From the NCBI RefSeq assembly GCF_001583415.1, contig NZ_CP014475.1, positions 1,054,001 through 1,118,000 on the forward strand: a DNA stretch of 64,000 bases, in the 5' to 3' direction. The notes under the pieces were generated by a model. It worked only from the letters and a program-made list of their open reading frames with translations, did no database searches and had not been told where the DNA came from. Of this stretch, positions 1 to 9,300 are shown piece after piece. Position numbers and translations under genes: made by a program. How positions within the stretch are numbered: position 1 is the stretch's first letter; each line of letters opens with the position of its first letter. Origin of the DNA: Mycolicibacterium phlei (GTDB lineage Bacteria > Actinomycetota > Actinomycetes > Mycobacteriales > Mycobacteriaceae).

Positions 1-99
1 TTCATCACCGGCGACTGCTTTCTGATGCAGAGCGTGGTGGATCTGCCGCCGGGTCAGCTTCCGCCGAAACCGCCGCTGATTCCCACCCCTACCCCGTGA
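1..99 (+). CDS. C-terminal end of a truncated protein (proline-rich tail)
   Basis: An open frame enters from the left edge in frame 1 and ends at a TGA at 97-99. It encodes the last 32 residues of a protein whose start lies outside the window. The visible tail has a Cys (TGDCF) and a proline-rich end (PPGQLPPKPPLIPTPTP), as seen at the C-terminus of some secreted actinobacterial proteins. It runs in the same direction as the lipoprotein gene 100 bases downstream. Too little is visible to name a family. The codon pattern is typical of the neighbouring genes, so it is probably a real gene end. Confidence 0.55.
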   Translation, partial: FITGDCFLMQSVVDLPPGQLPPKPPLIPTPTP

Positions 100-117
100 G
101 CCATCGGGAGTCCGCGT

Positions 118-156
118 CCTGTTCACCTGAATTTCGCTGCGCCGCTACCTGTTCAC
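118..156 (+). promoter_or_regulatory. Two 9-bp direct repeats (CCTGTTCAC) upstream of the phytase-like gene
   Basis: CCTGTTCAC occurs at 118-126 and again at 148-156, 30 bases apart, inside the short gap before the lipoprotein gene starting at 200. GTTCAC is the core of actinobacterial PHO boxes bound by PhoP/RegX3-type response regulators. A phosphate-responsive site before a phytase-like gene would make sense. The 30-bp spacing does not match the usual 11-bp periodicity, so this is only a suggestion. Confidence 0.3.
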
Positions 157-199
157 GCCACACTCACTCGACTCAGCAGACAAGTCCAGAGGATGACGG

Positions 200-2491
200 G
201 TGACAGCGACGACCTTCGTGCGGATGACAGCAGCGGCGACGGTACTTCTGGCGGCGGGATGCTCGACCGCCGACCAGGAGCAGACCACAGCGGCACCAAG
301 AGCCGCCTCGCCGATCGACTTCACCCTGCCGGCCGCCGAGCGCTACCACCGGGTGGCGACCTATCCGGTGTACCTCAACGCCGACGACCCCGCGGAGGAG
401 ACCGTCGCCGAGATCTCCACCGTCACCCCCGACGGCAACACCGTCATCTACACCGACGCCGCCGCCAAGCGCATCGGCTTCCTCGACATTCGTGACCCGG
501 CGAAACCCATTGGTCTCGGCACACTCTCGCTGGAGGAGCTCGGCCACGCCGACGACCAACCCACCTCGGTCGCGGCCGTCGGCGAGTACGTGCTGGTCGT
601 CGTCGACACCACCGGCGGCGACTTCGCGCACCCGTCGGGCCGCGTCGACGTGGTCCGCGTCGCGGACCGCAGCCGTGTGCACAGCATCGACCTCGGCGGG
701 CAGCCGGACTCGATCGCGATCAGCCCGGACGGATCGTTCGCCGCGATCGCGATAGAGAACCAGCGCGACGAGGAGGCCACCCCACCCGGCGGTGACGAAG
801 GCGACCTTCCCCAGCCGCCAACGGGATTCGTGCAACTGATCACCCTGGACGGTGAGCCGGCGGCGTGGACGCCGCGGCGGGTGGACTTCGACGTCGACGC
901 CGCACGCGCCGCTGGCCTGGATACGCCGGAGGACCTCGAACCCGAGTACGTCAGCATCAACGCGCGCGGCCAGGTGGCGGTGACGCTGCAGGAGAACAAC
1001 GGGTTCGCGATCATCGACGGCCGCAGCGGCGACGTGCAGCGGATCGTCAGCGCCGGAAGCGTGTCCGTGGACGGGATCGACACCGCCGAGGACGGCGTCA
1101 TCGACCAGACCGGGTCGATCCCGGACACCCCGCGCGAGCCCGACGCCATCGGCTGGGTCGGCGACGACCACGTCGCCACCGCCAACGAGGGCGACTGGAA
1201 GGGCGGCACCCGCGGCTGGACCATCTTCGACGCCGGCACCGGTGAGGTGGTGTGGGATGCGGGCAACTCGCTCGAACAGCTGGCCGTGCGCACCGGTCTG
1301 CACAACGAGGGCCGGGCGGAGAAGAAGGGGCCCGAGCCGGAGGGGCTGGCGATCACGGAGGTCGGCGGGCGGCCGACGGCGCTGATCGCCTCGGAGCGAA
1401 GCAATTTCGTCGCCGCCTACGACGTCAGCGACGTCACCGCCCCGGTGTTCCGGCAGATCCTGCCGACCACACCGGGACCCGAAGGGGTGCTGGCGATCCC
1501 GGCGCGCGACCTGCTGGTGATCTCGTCGGAGGAGGACGCCGCCGACGATCGGGTGCGCGCATCTGTCAGCGTGTACGGCTACGGAGAGCGGTACGCGGGT
1601 GCGCTGCCGTTCCCGTCGATCGTGTCCGGCGACATCGACGGGACGCCGATCGGGTGGGGTGCGCTGGGAGCGCTGAGCGCGGACCCGGCGGACCCGGACC
1701 GGCTGTTCACCGCGACGGATGTCGCGTACGGGCCGGCGCGGATCCTCGGGGTGGACGTGGCGCAGACGCCGGCGCTGATCGACACCGAGGTGCCGGTCAC
1801 CGAGAACGGGAAGCCGGTGACGCTCGATGTCGAGGGGCTGGCGGCGCGGGCGGACGGCGGGTTCGTGCTGGCGGTCGAGGGCGAGGACGGCCCGGGGAAC
1901 GCGCTGGTGTGGGTCGGCGCCGACGGCGGCATCGAACGGCGGGTGTCGTTGCCGGACGACGTCGCGGCCGGCCTGGGCGGGCAGGGCCTGGAGGGTGTGG
2001 CCGTCGACGGCGACGCGGTGTGGGTGGCGGTGCAGCGCGAGGTGAAGGGCGACCCGGCGGGCGTGGCGCGGCTGGGCCGGTACACCGATCGGTGGGAGTG
2101 GTTCGGGTATCCGCTGGAGCGCACGACCGCGGAGGGCGACTGGGTCGGGTTGTCGGAGATCGCGGTGCACGACGGGTCGCTGCTGGTGCTGGAGCGAGAC
2201 AAGCTCAACGGGCCGGACGCGACGGTGAAGGCGATCTACCGGGTGACGGTGCCGGACGGGCCGGGGGCGACGGCGGGGGAGACGCCGCCGCTGCTGGACA
2301 AGACGCTGGCGCGCGACCTGCTGCCGGACCTGCAGGCGACGAACGGGTTCGTGCAGGAGAAGGTGGAGGGGTTCGCGATCGCGGGCAACGGGCGGTTGTA
2401 TGTGGTGACCGACAACGACGGCCTCGACGACGCGAACGGCGAGACGCAGTTCTTCGACCTGGGGCCGGCGGCGGAGGCGCTGGGCGGGTAG
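200..2491 (+). CDS. Esterase-like activity of phytase family lipoprotein
   Basis: Predicted 763-aa exported lipoprotein. The N-terminus has a short hydrophobic stretch followed by a lipobox (LLAAGC, Cys about residue 21), so it should be lipid-anchored outside the cytoplasmic membrane. The body looks like repeated beta-propeller blades, for example VVVDTTGGDFAHPSGRVDVV and DSIAISPDGSFAAIAIENQ, with acidic metal-binding-like loops. The C-terminal half matches the phytase-like/esterase-like family (DVEGLAARADGGFVLAVEGE). It may hydrolyse phosphoesters in the envelope, but the substrate cannot be told from sequence. GTG at 200 is preferred because AGAGGA lies at normal spacing upstream; an in-frame ATG at 224 would shorten the signal peptide. 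The long antisense frame over it is a high-GC shadow. Confidence 0.85.
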   Translation: MTATTFVRMTAAATVLLAAGCSTADQEQTTAAPRAASPIDFTLPAAERYHRVATYPVYLNADDPAEETVAEISTVTPDGNTVIYTDAAAKRIGFLDIRDPAKPIGLGTLSLEELGHADDQPTSVAAVGEYVLVVVDTTGGDFAHPSGRVDVVRVADRSRVHSIDLGGQPDSIAISPDGSFAAIAIENQRDEEATPPGGDEGDLPQPPTGFVQLITLDGEPAAWTPRRVDFDVDAARAAGLDTPEDLEPEYVSINARGQVAVTLQENNGFAIIDGRSGDVQRIVSAGSVSVDGIDTAEDGVIDQTGSIPDTPREPDAIGWVGDDHVATANEGDWKGGTRGWTIFDAGTGEVVWDAGNSLEQLAVRTGLHNEGRAEKKGPEPEGLAITEVGGRPTALIASERSNFVAAYDVSDVTAPVFRQILPTTPGPEGVLAIPARDLLVISSEEDAADDRVRASVSVYGYGERYAGALPFPSIVSGDIDGTPIGWGALGALSADPADPDRLFTATDVAYGPARILGVDVAQTPALIDTEVPVTENGKPVTLDVEGLAARADGGFVLAVEGEDGPGNALVWVGADGGIERRVSLPDDVAAGLGGQGLEGVAVDGDAVWVAVQREVKGDPAGVARLGRYTDRWEWFGYPLERTTAEGDWVGLSEIAVHDGSLLVLERDKLNGPDATVKAIYRVTVPDGPGATAGETPPLLDKTLARDLLPDLQATNGFVQEKVEGFAIAGNGRLYVVTDNDGLDDANGETQFFDLGPAAEALGG

Positions 2492-2685
2492 GTCACAGCC
2501 GCGGTTAAACATGACGCTGCGCACCTCTGGTACGTGGGTACCGGTTCGTTGCTGGCACACCGGTTCTCCGTGTATGAGCTGGGGTTTCACGGGTCGGAGC
2601 GACCTCGTTTGACGGAGAACGCGCTGCTCACAGGGTTCTCTTAAATTGGCGATGCCAAGCGAGGGGTCGCTAACCTGCCGATTCA

Positions 2686-3291
2686 GTGGGAAGACATTCG
2701 TTAGCCAGAACCCGGCAGATCTCGCGGGTGGCACTCGTAGCGGCGGTCGTCTCGGTTGGGGTCCTGTGTGGAACCGGTGCGGAGGGCCAGCCGCCGGCCG
2801 TTGACCCCGTGGAGTGGTCGGGCGATATCGTCGCGGCGCCGCCGCAGACCCCGCCGGTGCAGTTGACGGCGGTGCCGTACATCCCGCCGGTGCTGCCGCC
2901 GGGGGTGGCCAAAGAGACCGGCCTGCAGGTCGACACGATCCGGGCCGCGCGGGCCGTGAGTGCGCGGTTCCCGCAGATCCTCAACATCGGTGGGGTGCGG
3001 CAGGATTCGCTGCAGTGGCATCCGCACGGCTTGGCGATCGACGTGATGATCCCGAATCCGCGCTCGGCGGAAGGCATTGCGCTGGGCGACCAGGTGGTCG
3101 AGTACGTGATGGAGAACGCCGAGCGGCTCGGTGTGGTGCACGCGATCTGGCGGCAGACCATCTACAAACCGGACGGCTCGGCCCGGATGATGGCCGACCG
3201 TGGCGGCGACACCGCCAACCACTACGACCACGTGCATGTCGCCACCGAGGGTGGCGGCTATCCCAAGGACGGGCAGGTCTTCCTGCGCTGA
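2686..3291 (+). CDS. Secreted protein with M15-like (ARB-07466-type) C-terminal domain
   Basis: 201-aa protein with an N-terminal signal sequence (VALVAAVVSVGVLCGTGAEG), a proline-rich linker (residues about 45-75) and a C-terminal domain. That domain has HPHGLAIDV near residue 111 and HYDHVHV near residue 179. These His/Asp motifs are the zinc-ligand pattern of the D-Ala-D-Ala carboxypeptidase/M15-like fold. This ARB-07466-like arrangement is common in mycobacterial exported proteins and is often linked with cell-wall remodelling. Its enzymatic activity is not established from sequence. The start is a GTG at 2686. It is transcribed away from the phytase-like gene and converges on the reductase gene, with only four bases between the two stops. 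Confidence 0.8.
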   Translation: MGRHSLARTRQISRVALVAAVVSVGVLCGTGAEGQPPAVDPVEWSGDIVAAPPQTPPVQLTAVPYIPPVLPPGVAKETGLQVDTIRAARAVSARFPQILNIGGVRQDSLQWHPHGLAIDVMIPNPRSAEGIALGDQVVEYVMENAERLGVVHAIWRQTIYKPDGSARMMADRGGDTANHYDHVHVATEGGGYPKDGQVFLR

Positions 3292-3295
3292 GGAT

Positions 3296-3952
3296 TTAGC
3301 TAGCGGCGGGGCACCCAGTGGGCGCACCCCAGACTGACTTGGGGCGGACGGTGTCGACGCAATAGTCGGTGACGCGGATGTCGAACAGGCGGGCGCCGAG
3401 GTCACGGGCCCGGTGGACCGGATCGCTGGGGTCGTGGACGATCTCGCCGCGGGTGTTGCCGTTGCCGGCGACAACGCCAACCAGTTCCTGGCGCAGGTAG
3501 CGGGTGGCCTCCTGGAACTGGGCGACGACGCCGGCGGTGGCGCTGGTGTAGTTCTCCTCGCTCGAGATCAGCAGGCCGACCTTTTTGCCGGTGATGGTGT
3601 CGAGGACGTGGCGCTGCTGTGGGGCGCTGTCGGAGATGTAGCAGAAGAGGCGGTCGAAAACGGTCTTGAGCCGCCCGGGCATGCCGTACCAGTACAGCGG
3701 CATGGCATAGATGATTCCGTCGGCGGGCAGGATGTGGTTCAGGAGAAGGTCCTCGTAGCGGTCGTCGAGCGAGCAGCGGCCGTCGGCGAGTCGACAGCTG
3801 CGGCAGTTGCCGAACAGGCGCTGGACGTAGTCGTCGAGAAAGACGTGCTCAACCTCGTGGCCGGCCGACCGGGCCCCTTCGACCGCTGCTTGCGCCAGCA
3901 GATGGGAGTTGCCGTCGTGGCGGGGGCTGGAGCTGATGACGAGAACCTTCAT
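3296..3952 (-). CDS. NAD(P)H-dependent FMN reductase / flavodoxin-fold protein
   Basis: 218-aa cytoplasmic flavoprotein. The N-terminus has a flavodoxin-fold beta strand and FMN phosphate-binding loop (SSSPRHDGNSHLL), followed by the middle motif AMPLYWYGMPGRLKTVFDR typical of the NADPH-dependent FMN reductase/iron-sulfur flavoprotein group. A CRSC...C cluster near residue 55 (FGNCRSCRLADGRC) recalls the cysteine motif of that group, but here it may only be structural or redox active. The ATG at 3952 was chosen because GGAGG lies just upstream and the conserved fold begins there; upstream in-frame codons do not resemble the family. Substrate unknown. It converges on the M15-like gene. Confidence 0.8.
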   Translation of the reverse strand: MKVLVISSSPRHDGNSHLLAQAAVEGARSAGHEVEHVFLDDYVQRLFGNCRSCRLADGRCSLDDRYEDLLLNHILPADGIIYAMPLYWYGMPGRLKTVFDRLFCYISDSAPQQRHVLDTITGKKVGLLISSEENYTSATAGVVAQFQEATRYLRQELVGVVAGNGNTRGEIVHDPSDPVHRARDLGARLFDIRVTDYCVDTVRPKSVWGAPTGCPAAS

Positions 3953-4120
3953 GAAACCTCCGTCGGGCTGGGACTTTGAATCATCTGTAGCAAGGACGGC
4001 GGTGGGGTGGGGGTTATTCCCGGCAAGGCATTGTGACGGTCCAGTGAGTAGCAGTCGTGCTCGTGAAAGTCCTTGTTGCACAGCTGATATAGGTGCTCTG
4101 GAGGCCAGCGCATCCGCCGG

Positions 4121-4489
4121 TCAGCAGAGCTGATGTTCGGCGGCCTGCACAAGAAGCATGCCATCGGCCATGGTCAGGCTGAGGCCGAGTTGGCGCTGCG
4201 CATAGCCGACAGCCTGATCCGCCTGATGTCGGGCCTTGCCGAAAGTTAACCCCTGCTCTATCCCTGCGCGCATCGCCTGACATGCGATGTTGCCGAGTCT
4301 CAGCGCCTGCTGATCTGTCAGCGGGTATCTCACGGTGGCCCGCACTTCATCGAGATATGCCTCGGTCGTGGCATGAGCGTGCGGCGTACCGATGAACGCG
4401 GCCACAGTGAGGCAGGCAGCAAACATGGCGAACGTGGAAAGCTTGCTCCGTCCGAGTGGAGCGCAGCTGTCGGGCGTTTGGGTTCGCAC
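4121..4489 (-). CDS. DUF732 domain secreted protein
   Basis: 122-aa exported protein. A hydrophobic signal peptide (FAMFAACLTVAAFIGTPHAHA, cleavage probably after AHA) precedes a small mature domain of about 75 residues. That domain follows the mycobacterial DUF732 pattern: a helical domain with two cysteines (NIACQAM and the terminal HQLC) and the stretch TDQQALRLGNIACQAMRAG. DUF732 proteins are abundant in mycobacteria and their role is unknown. The GTG start at 4489 has AAGGGA eight bases upstream. It is divergent from the LppP/LprE-like gene. Confidence 0.8.
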   Translation of the reverse strand: MRTQTPDSCAPLGRSKLSTFAMFAACLTVAAFIGTPHAHATTEAYLDEVRATVRYPLTDQQALRLGNIACQAMRAGIEQGLTFGKARHQADQAVGYAQRQLGLSLTMADGMLLVQAAEHQLC

Positions 4490-4680
4490 TCGTTGTTCCC
4501 TTTCAGGCTTCCCCTATGAGCTTGCTTGAAATTAGCCCATGGAAACCCGACCTGCAGTTCAAAACCAGAGTTGACGAGTGCGAAAATTTCTATACAGGTT
4601 TGCCGTAAGCTGTTGCTGGCGCGCATTGACGCTGTTAATCTCCGAGGTCCGATCGGTTCGTACTGTCGGAGGGGTGACCA

Positions 4681-5193
4681 ATGGGGAGACTTTCAGCAAT
4701 CTTGGCTGCCGGCCCTTTACTGTGTGCGGTGGTGTCTCCCGCGGGCGCGGCGGCCGCCCAGGCACCGGCGTGCGGGGTAAACCTGGCGTCGCCGACAGTG
4801 CAGACCGCCCTCAACGTTCAGCCACCGCCGCCCTTCCCCGATTCCGCATGGAGTCGGGATCCGAGCACCTACGAGGGCAACTTCGACCCGTGCAGGACGC
4901 TCTCTGTGGCGATCGTGCCCCTCGACGGTGGGACGGGAAGCTCGCCGAGTGTCGCTCTCCTGTTCAACCGGTCGATTTACGTCGGCCCAGCATCTCCGGA
5001 GCCGCGAGGCTTCACGTACTTGAACCCTGCTGCAACCACTGATGACACGGTCGGATTGACGTTCAAGACTCCCGGCAGCTGTAACGCTTGCGGCGACGGC
5101 ACCTACTACACCGTGCGTTACCGGTGGACGGGCGGGGGCGGAAACGACCTCGGCCGTCTTGTCCGTCTGGATCCGCTGCCGCCGTCCTGGTGA
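4681..5193 (+). CDS. LppP/LprE family secreted protein
   Basis: 170-aa exported protein with an N-terminal signal peptide (AILAAGPLLCAVVSPAGAAAA) but no clear lipobox, so it may be secreted rather than lipidated. The mature part follows the mycobacterial LppP/LprE pattern: an early ACGVNL, then YEGNFDPCRTLSVAIV, GSSPSVALLFNRSIYVG, DDTVGLTF and a final YYTVRYRW. Four or more cysteines suggest disulfides. Function unknown. The ATG at 4681 has a strong GGAGGGG six bases upstream. Its TGA overlaps the GTG of the next gene (GTGA), so the two are probably translationally coupled. Confidence 0.8.
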   Translation: MGRLSAILAAGPLLCAVVSPAGAAAAQAPACGVNLASPTVQTALNVQPPPPFPDSAWSRDPSTYEGNFDPCRTLSVAIVPLDGGTGSSPSVALLFNRSIYVGPASPEPRGFTYLNPAATTDDTVGLTFKTPGSCNACGDGTYYTVRYRWTGGGGNDLGRLVRLDPLPPSW

Positions 5194-5675
5194 GGACGAA
5201 GGTGTTCACCCTGACTCAGTTGATGATGCTGTTCAGATCTGTTGTTGCCGTTCTGATTTCGGCTGTCGGCTTGCTTGCGGTGCTGCCTGGCACGGCTGCG
5301 GCTCAAGTGGACCCGATTGTCAGAACGCAATCCGGAAAAATGCGATGCATCGTGTCGGCCAATGACGTAAGCCACGGCGGTGGTCCCCTGGTGGCCTGTC
5401 GAGCACGCTTCACGAATGCGCCGATCTGGCCGCAGTCGACGCTCAACGAGCGCATGAACATTGCCGTCGTGCGGGGGAACGGCGCCTTCAAGTGGGAGAT
5501 CGGAGACATACCGGGTACCACAGAAGTGATGGCACAGGACATTGTCATGACCTACGGCAAGACCTATCGGCTGAACGGTTGGACCATCGAACCGGCGTTC
5601 GATGGAACTCGATTCACCTACGACCGAACAGGGCACGGGATGTTCGCCAGCATCGACAGGGTGTACTCGTTCTAA
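5190..5675 (+). CDS. Small secreted protein, translationally coupled to the LppP/LprE-like gene
   Basis: About 161 aa, exported: an N-terminal hydrophobic signal (SVVAVLISAVGLLAVLPGTAAA) and a mature part of about 120 residues with two cysteines (KMRCIV and LVACRARF, likely a disulfide). It ends in a motif-rich C-terminus (RLNGWTIEPAFDGTRFTYD, GHGMFASI). The pattern resembles small conserved mycobacterial exported proteins, but no function can be assigned. The GTG at 5190 forms a GTGA overlap with the preceding stop; ATG codons at 5223/5226 are alternatives and would still leave a signal peptide. It is the last ordinary chromosomal gene before the defence island. Confidence 0.7.
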   Translation: MRTKVFTLTQLMMLFRSVVAVLISAVGLLAVLPGTAAAQVDPIVRTQSGKMRCIVSANDVSHGGGPLVACRARFTNAPIWPQSTLNERMNIAVVRGNGAFKWEIGDIPGTTEVMAQDIVMTYGKTYRLNGWTIEPAFDGTRFTYDRTGHGMFASIDRVYSF

Positions 5676-6310
5676 CGCTGATCTGCCGGTGGGCCGCGCG
5701 GGTGACAGTCGCCGACCTCTGCGCTCCGACGGCGGCTTGCCGAGTCCCCAGTGTAAATATCCTGGAATTTGCTGCGCTCGCTAACGGGGGTGTGGACTCC
5801 TGGTAAGGGCAGTCCTCTGAGGGGCAGTCGGAATTGCGTTAACCGCACGCAGAAACGCTGTATGCGCGGCGGGTCAAACTTTTACTAGCAAACTGCTGAG
5901 CAAGCCTTGCTTCTGTATGACCAACGTGCGATCGTCGTGTGGAAGTGCCGCGAGCAGGCCCCGTCTCCGTCCGTCCGCGCGCTTGCTTGTGGCGGGACGG
6001 TGCGGTCCGGATCAAGATCGTTCAATGGGTGAGTAAAAGTTGCTCTGTGGGCCTCTTCGTACCGCCTGGGCTCTCGGTAAACAGGCTATTTACTGCAGAT
6101 ATATGGCGATGGCAGTATTGTTCCATGTGCTCCATGGTGTTCGCTGCGCATTGGTCGGCGCCCGGCCTGCGATGCCCCTTCAAACTACTGAAATTATCGT
6201 CAGCGTCATGATTACATATGGTCGACCCGCACTTGTCGGTGCCTGCGTCTAGAGTCGATCGGCTGCACAAGGGGAAGCCGTCTCGGCAACTTTGTAGGGG
6301 AGGAACCTCC
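5676..6310. other. Gene-free stretch of 635 bases at the edge of the defence island
   Basis: No frame in this stretch has a convincing start, ribosome-binding site and protein-like composition; the short open frames overlap one another and look random. The DNA is less GC-rich than the genes on either side (for example around 6080-6220). It ends in a strong site (AGGGGAGG, 6297-6304) for the HEPN-helicase gene. A TACATAT sequence near 6214 could be a -10 element for that gene. No tRNA end, integrase or obvious attachment repeat is visible. Confidence 0.5.
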
Positions 6311-9300
6311 GTGGAGGATCGCGACTACCACCTGGTCGTTGGTGAGGCAATCACTCTGTTGATCGGTGGTCTGACGCCGTTCGTCGAGCGCGTGATGGCG
6401 CGGGCACTGCCGCCGGGTCTGGAGTGGACCGAGGTTCTCCGCCGAAAGGACATCTCGCTCGGTAGGCGTGGCGGGGAGTATCGCAGCAGCGGCGACCTCT
6501 CTCTGATGCTGCGCGCGATGACAGAGCGGCTCGGTGACCTCGGCTATCCGTTCAGTGGTCACATGTCACGCCAGGCGCAGAATTATGCGAGCGAGTTGCG
6601 CGACGTTCGGAATCGCTGGGCGCACAACGAGGCCTTCACCGCTGCCGAGGCTTACCGTGCCCTCGACACCGCCGAGCTTCTGCTTCGGGCTGTTGGTGCC
6701 CAGTCCGAGGCGGCGCGGGTTGCCCAACTGAAGCCGCGTGTGACTACCGGCTCCGGTGCAAAGGATTCCGTTGAGCAGGGCCCGGGCGGGGAAGAGGCTC
6801 GCCGGGCAGCGACAAGAACCTTTACGACGACGGTCTCGGAGTCGACGTCGGGTTCAGGCGCTCCGCGCATCGAGATCCAGGCTGTGACCGACCTCAGCTA
6901 TCCGATGGCGCACTGTCGCATACCGGTGATCGACCACATCGCCGTGGAGACTTCAGGGCCGAGTCTTCACGGTGCTGTCGTGCAGGTCGAAGTGGTCAGC
7001 GCCCTAGGCTCTCACGGCGGACCCCAGGAGGTTTTCCTGGATCTGGCCACCGGCAAGCCGACGATCCTTCGTGACGTCGACTTGAAGCTCGACCCCGCAG
7101 CGATGCTCCAGGTCACCGACCAGTGCCCCGGGTCGATCCGCGTCGTGCTGCGCAATGTCGCCGGCGACGTGCTGGCCGAGGCCGCCGAGGACGTCAACAT
7201 CCTGGCCTCCAATCAGTGGAAGGCCACTCCGCTGCAGCTGGCACTCGAGATGCTCGCCACGCATGTCCAGCCCAACTCCGCCGCGGTCAGTGCGCTGATG
7301 ACCGAGGTCTCGGACCGTCTGCAGGCCCTGACCGGCAATTCGGCGATCGACGGGTATCAAAGCGAAAGCCCGGAACGAGTCGATGCCATCGCTCAGGCGG
7401 TCTTCGAGGCCATGCGTGCGCGGGACATCCGCTACGCCGAACCACCCGCGAGTTGGGGCGACGACGGCCAGAAGATCCGCACTCCCGCCGACGTCCTGGA
7501 GGGAAGGCTCGGCACCTGCCTGGACACCACGCTCACAATGGCCGCGGTCCTCGAGCAGGCCGGGATCAACTCGACCATCTGGATTCTCAGGGGCCACGCC
7601 TTCCTCGGATACTGGCGCCACGACGCTGCTCTGGGCTCGGTGTCCTCAACCGAGGTGATCGACGTAGTCAACCAGGTTGACCTCGGAAACATTCGCCTGA
7701 TTGAGACCACGATGGTCACGCAGTCCTCTGCCGATGCCACGTTCGCCGACGCTACGAGCGCGCCCCGGGTTCGGTATCTGTCGGACGACCTCTCCGAGAT
7801 CCTCGGCGTCACCGACGTGCGGCAGGCCCGGCTCGCGAAGATCTACCCGCTGCCGAGTCGAACCACCGACGCGAGCGGCAATGTGGTTGTCACGCACTAC
7901 GAACCGGGCGCCGGTCCCACGATCGAACCGTATGTCGCGAGTCCGGGTGCCGAGCGCAACGATGAGAGCGAGCAGGTGCCCGCCCGTGTACGGCAGTGGA
8001 AGAACGCTCTTCTCGACCTGAGCCTGCGAAACAAACTGATCAACTACACCGACCGCGCCGGCTACCGCCTCGAGGTGCCCGGCCCCGCCCTCGGCAGATT
8101 TGAGGACGACATCAACGCCGGCGCCACCATCAACCTCCTGGCGTCCGACGCGATCAAATCCGTCGACCGCGCCCGCGGCATCCGGTACGGTCGCGATCTG
8201 CCCGAGAGCGATCGCGAACTTCTCCTGGCTGACAAGCGGAGCGTCTACATCGACATCACGGAGGCGTCTTACCAGAGCAAGCTCCGGTACCTGTCGTACA
8301 AGGCCAAGACGATCGTTGAGGAGACGGGTTCCAACAACCTTTATCTCGCCTTCGGGACGCTCAACTGGCGTTTCTCCGACCGTGATCTGCGATCGCCGTT
8401 GATCCTGGTGCCGGTGACGCTCTCCACCGCGAACCGCGGCCAGCGTTATGTCCTCACCATCGACGAAGCCGGCGCTTCGACACCGAACTACTGCCTTGTC
8501 GAAAAGCTCAGAGTCGCTTTCGGCCTGGAGATCCCCGGTTTGGCCAACCCGACGGAAGACGCGTCAGGGATCGACTTGGCCATGGCGTTCAACGCTGTTC
8601 GGAAGGCGGTGGCAGATGCGGGACTGTCCTTCCGGGTCGAGGAGACCGTCCATCTGGCCATCCTCCAGTTCGCGAAGTTCCCCCTGTGGAAGGACCTCGA
8701 CGAGTCGTGGAATGAGCTGTCGCACAACGCTCTGGTCACCCACCTGATCCACTCGCCGAACGAGAGGTTCACCGATCCGGTCAGTGAAGCACCCGAGGTC
8801 GACCTTGATGCTCTCGGGACCGCGGTGCCCGTGCCCGCTGACTCCTCGCAGCTCACCGCTGTCGCAGAGGCGGTGGCGGGCCGGACCTTCGTCCTGGAAG
8901 GACCACCCGGCACTGGTAAGTCACAGACCATCACGAACCTGCTGGCTCACGCCATGGTGTCAGGGCTACGCGTCCTGTTCGTCGCCGAGAAGCGCGCGGC
9001 GCTGGATGTCGTGAAGAAGCGGCTGGAAGCCGTTGGTCTGGGTGATCTTTCGCTTGATCTCCATGACAAGTCCGCGCGTCCGGCCGCGGTGCGTCAGCAG
9101 ATCAAGCAGGCGCTCGAGCTGCGCGTCAGTCACGACTCTGGGGCACTGCGCACCAACCTGCAGGCTGCGGAGGCCAGTCGGGGGAGCTTGGCCCGTTACG
9201 CGGACCGGCTGCACGAGGTCAACGCCGCGGGTCTGTCGCTCTACACCGCTCGCTCCTCGGAGCTGGCGGCTGACCAGGAGGTGCCACCGCTCGAGGTTCC

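Noticed and set aside
173..2734. 853-codon open frame on the minus strand over the phytase-like gene
   Set aside because: Arg/His/Val/Pro-rich composition typical of an antisense frame in high-GC DNA; the plus-strand protein has a signal peptide, lipobox and family motifs.
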